Shown: one piece after another, positions 5,578 to 5,642 of the stretch
Numbering within the stretch: position 1 is the stretch's first letter
How the letters are laid out: every line of letters starts with the position of its first letter
Assembly (NCBI GenBank): GCA_021796135.1
Contig: JAJYOQ010000286.1
Span: 1 to 5,642 of the forward strand
Direction of reading: 5' to 3'
Source: Bacteroidota bacterium
GTDB taxonomy: Bacteria > Bacteroidota > Ignavibacteria > Ignavibacteriales > Ignavibacteriaceae
Length of the DNA stretch: 5,642 nucleotides
Position numbers and translations under genes: made by a program
Notes under the pieces: generated by a model
Database searches by the model: none
Told to the model about the DNA's origin: nothing
Seen by the model: only the letters and a program-made list of their open reading frames with translations

Positions 5578-5642
5578 ATTCCAGTTATACAAAAAATGGG
5601 AAACTAAATATTATTTTTATTCAAAAATTGGCAGTATAAAAG

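Noticed and set aside
1..5642. CRISPR array, tRNA or rRNA genes, transposase
   Set aside because: No regularly spaced repeats, no cloverleaf-like or ribosomal RNA segments and no transposase motifs were seen on either strand.

Overview
The window is AT-rich DNA from a Gram-negative bacterium, most likely of the Bacteroidota/Ignavibacteriota (Chlorobi) side of the tree. The reasons are three exported proteins whose signal peptides end in an A|Q junction (KA|QQ, NA|QQ, TA|QT), a TonB-dependent outer-membrane receptor, a PAP2 phosphatase of the PGGxW / DY-x-H type that I recall from that group, and strong A+T bias. Clear Shine-Dalgarno sequences before two genes, together with TTG starts at two of the four genes, fit Ignavibacteria better than classical Bacteroidetes. 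This placement is inference.

Layout. Positions 1-240 hold a leader with one copy (A) of a short dispersed repeat and a perfect 17-bp palindrome. Two plus-strand genes follow, 24 bases apart and in the same frame: a secreted all-helical protein of unknown function (241-921) and an exported PAP2-superfamily protein (946-1875) that lacks two of the usual phosphate-binding arginines. From 2002 to about 2246, on the minus strand, lies the frameshifted C-terminal end of an outer-membrane beta-barrel-like protein. Its upstream side stops at the second copy (B) of the dispersed repeat. Then come two minus-strand genes 32 bases apart: a MarR-family regulator (2321-2773) and, upstream of it, a FecA-type TonB-dependent receptor (2806-4992). 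The last ~540 bases hold no full gene, only a 37-codon minus-strand reading frame that may be another gene end, plus hairpins.

How the parts may work together. The receptor and the MarR gene look like one transcription unit read from a promoter near 5072-5100. That promoter carries two unrelated inverted repeats: a 9-bp-arm palindrome placed where transcription should begin, and a 15-bp-arm pair with one arm between -35 and -10 and the other just ahead of the ribosome-binding site. The simplest reading is an autoregulated unit in which the MarR protein controls uptake of a ligand through the receptor. The receptor lacks the N-terminal signalling domain of E. coli FecA and there is no FecI/FecR gene in the window, so control by MarR in place of trans-envelope signalling is the point of interest. 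The ligand is not visible in the sequence; the FecA-like features suggest a ferric chelate. The plus-strand pair may be a separate envelope module.
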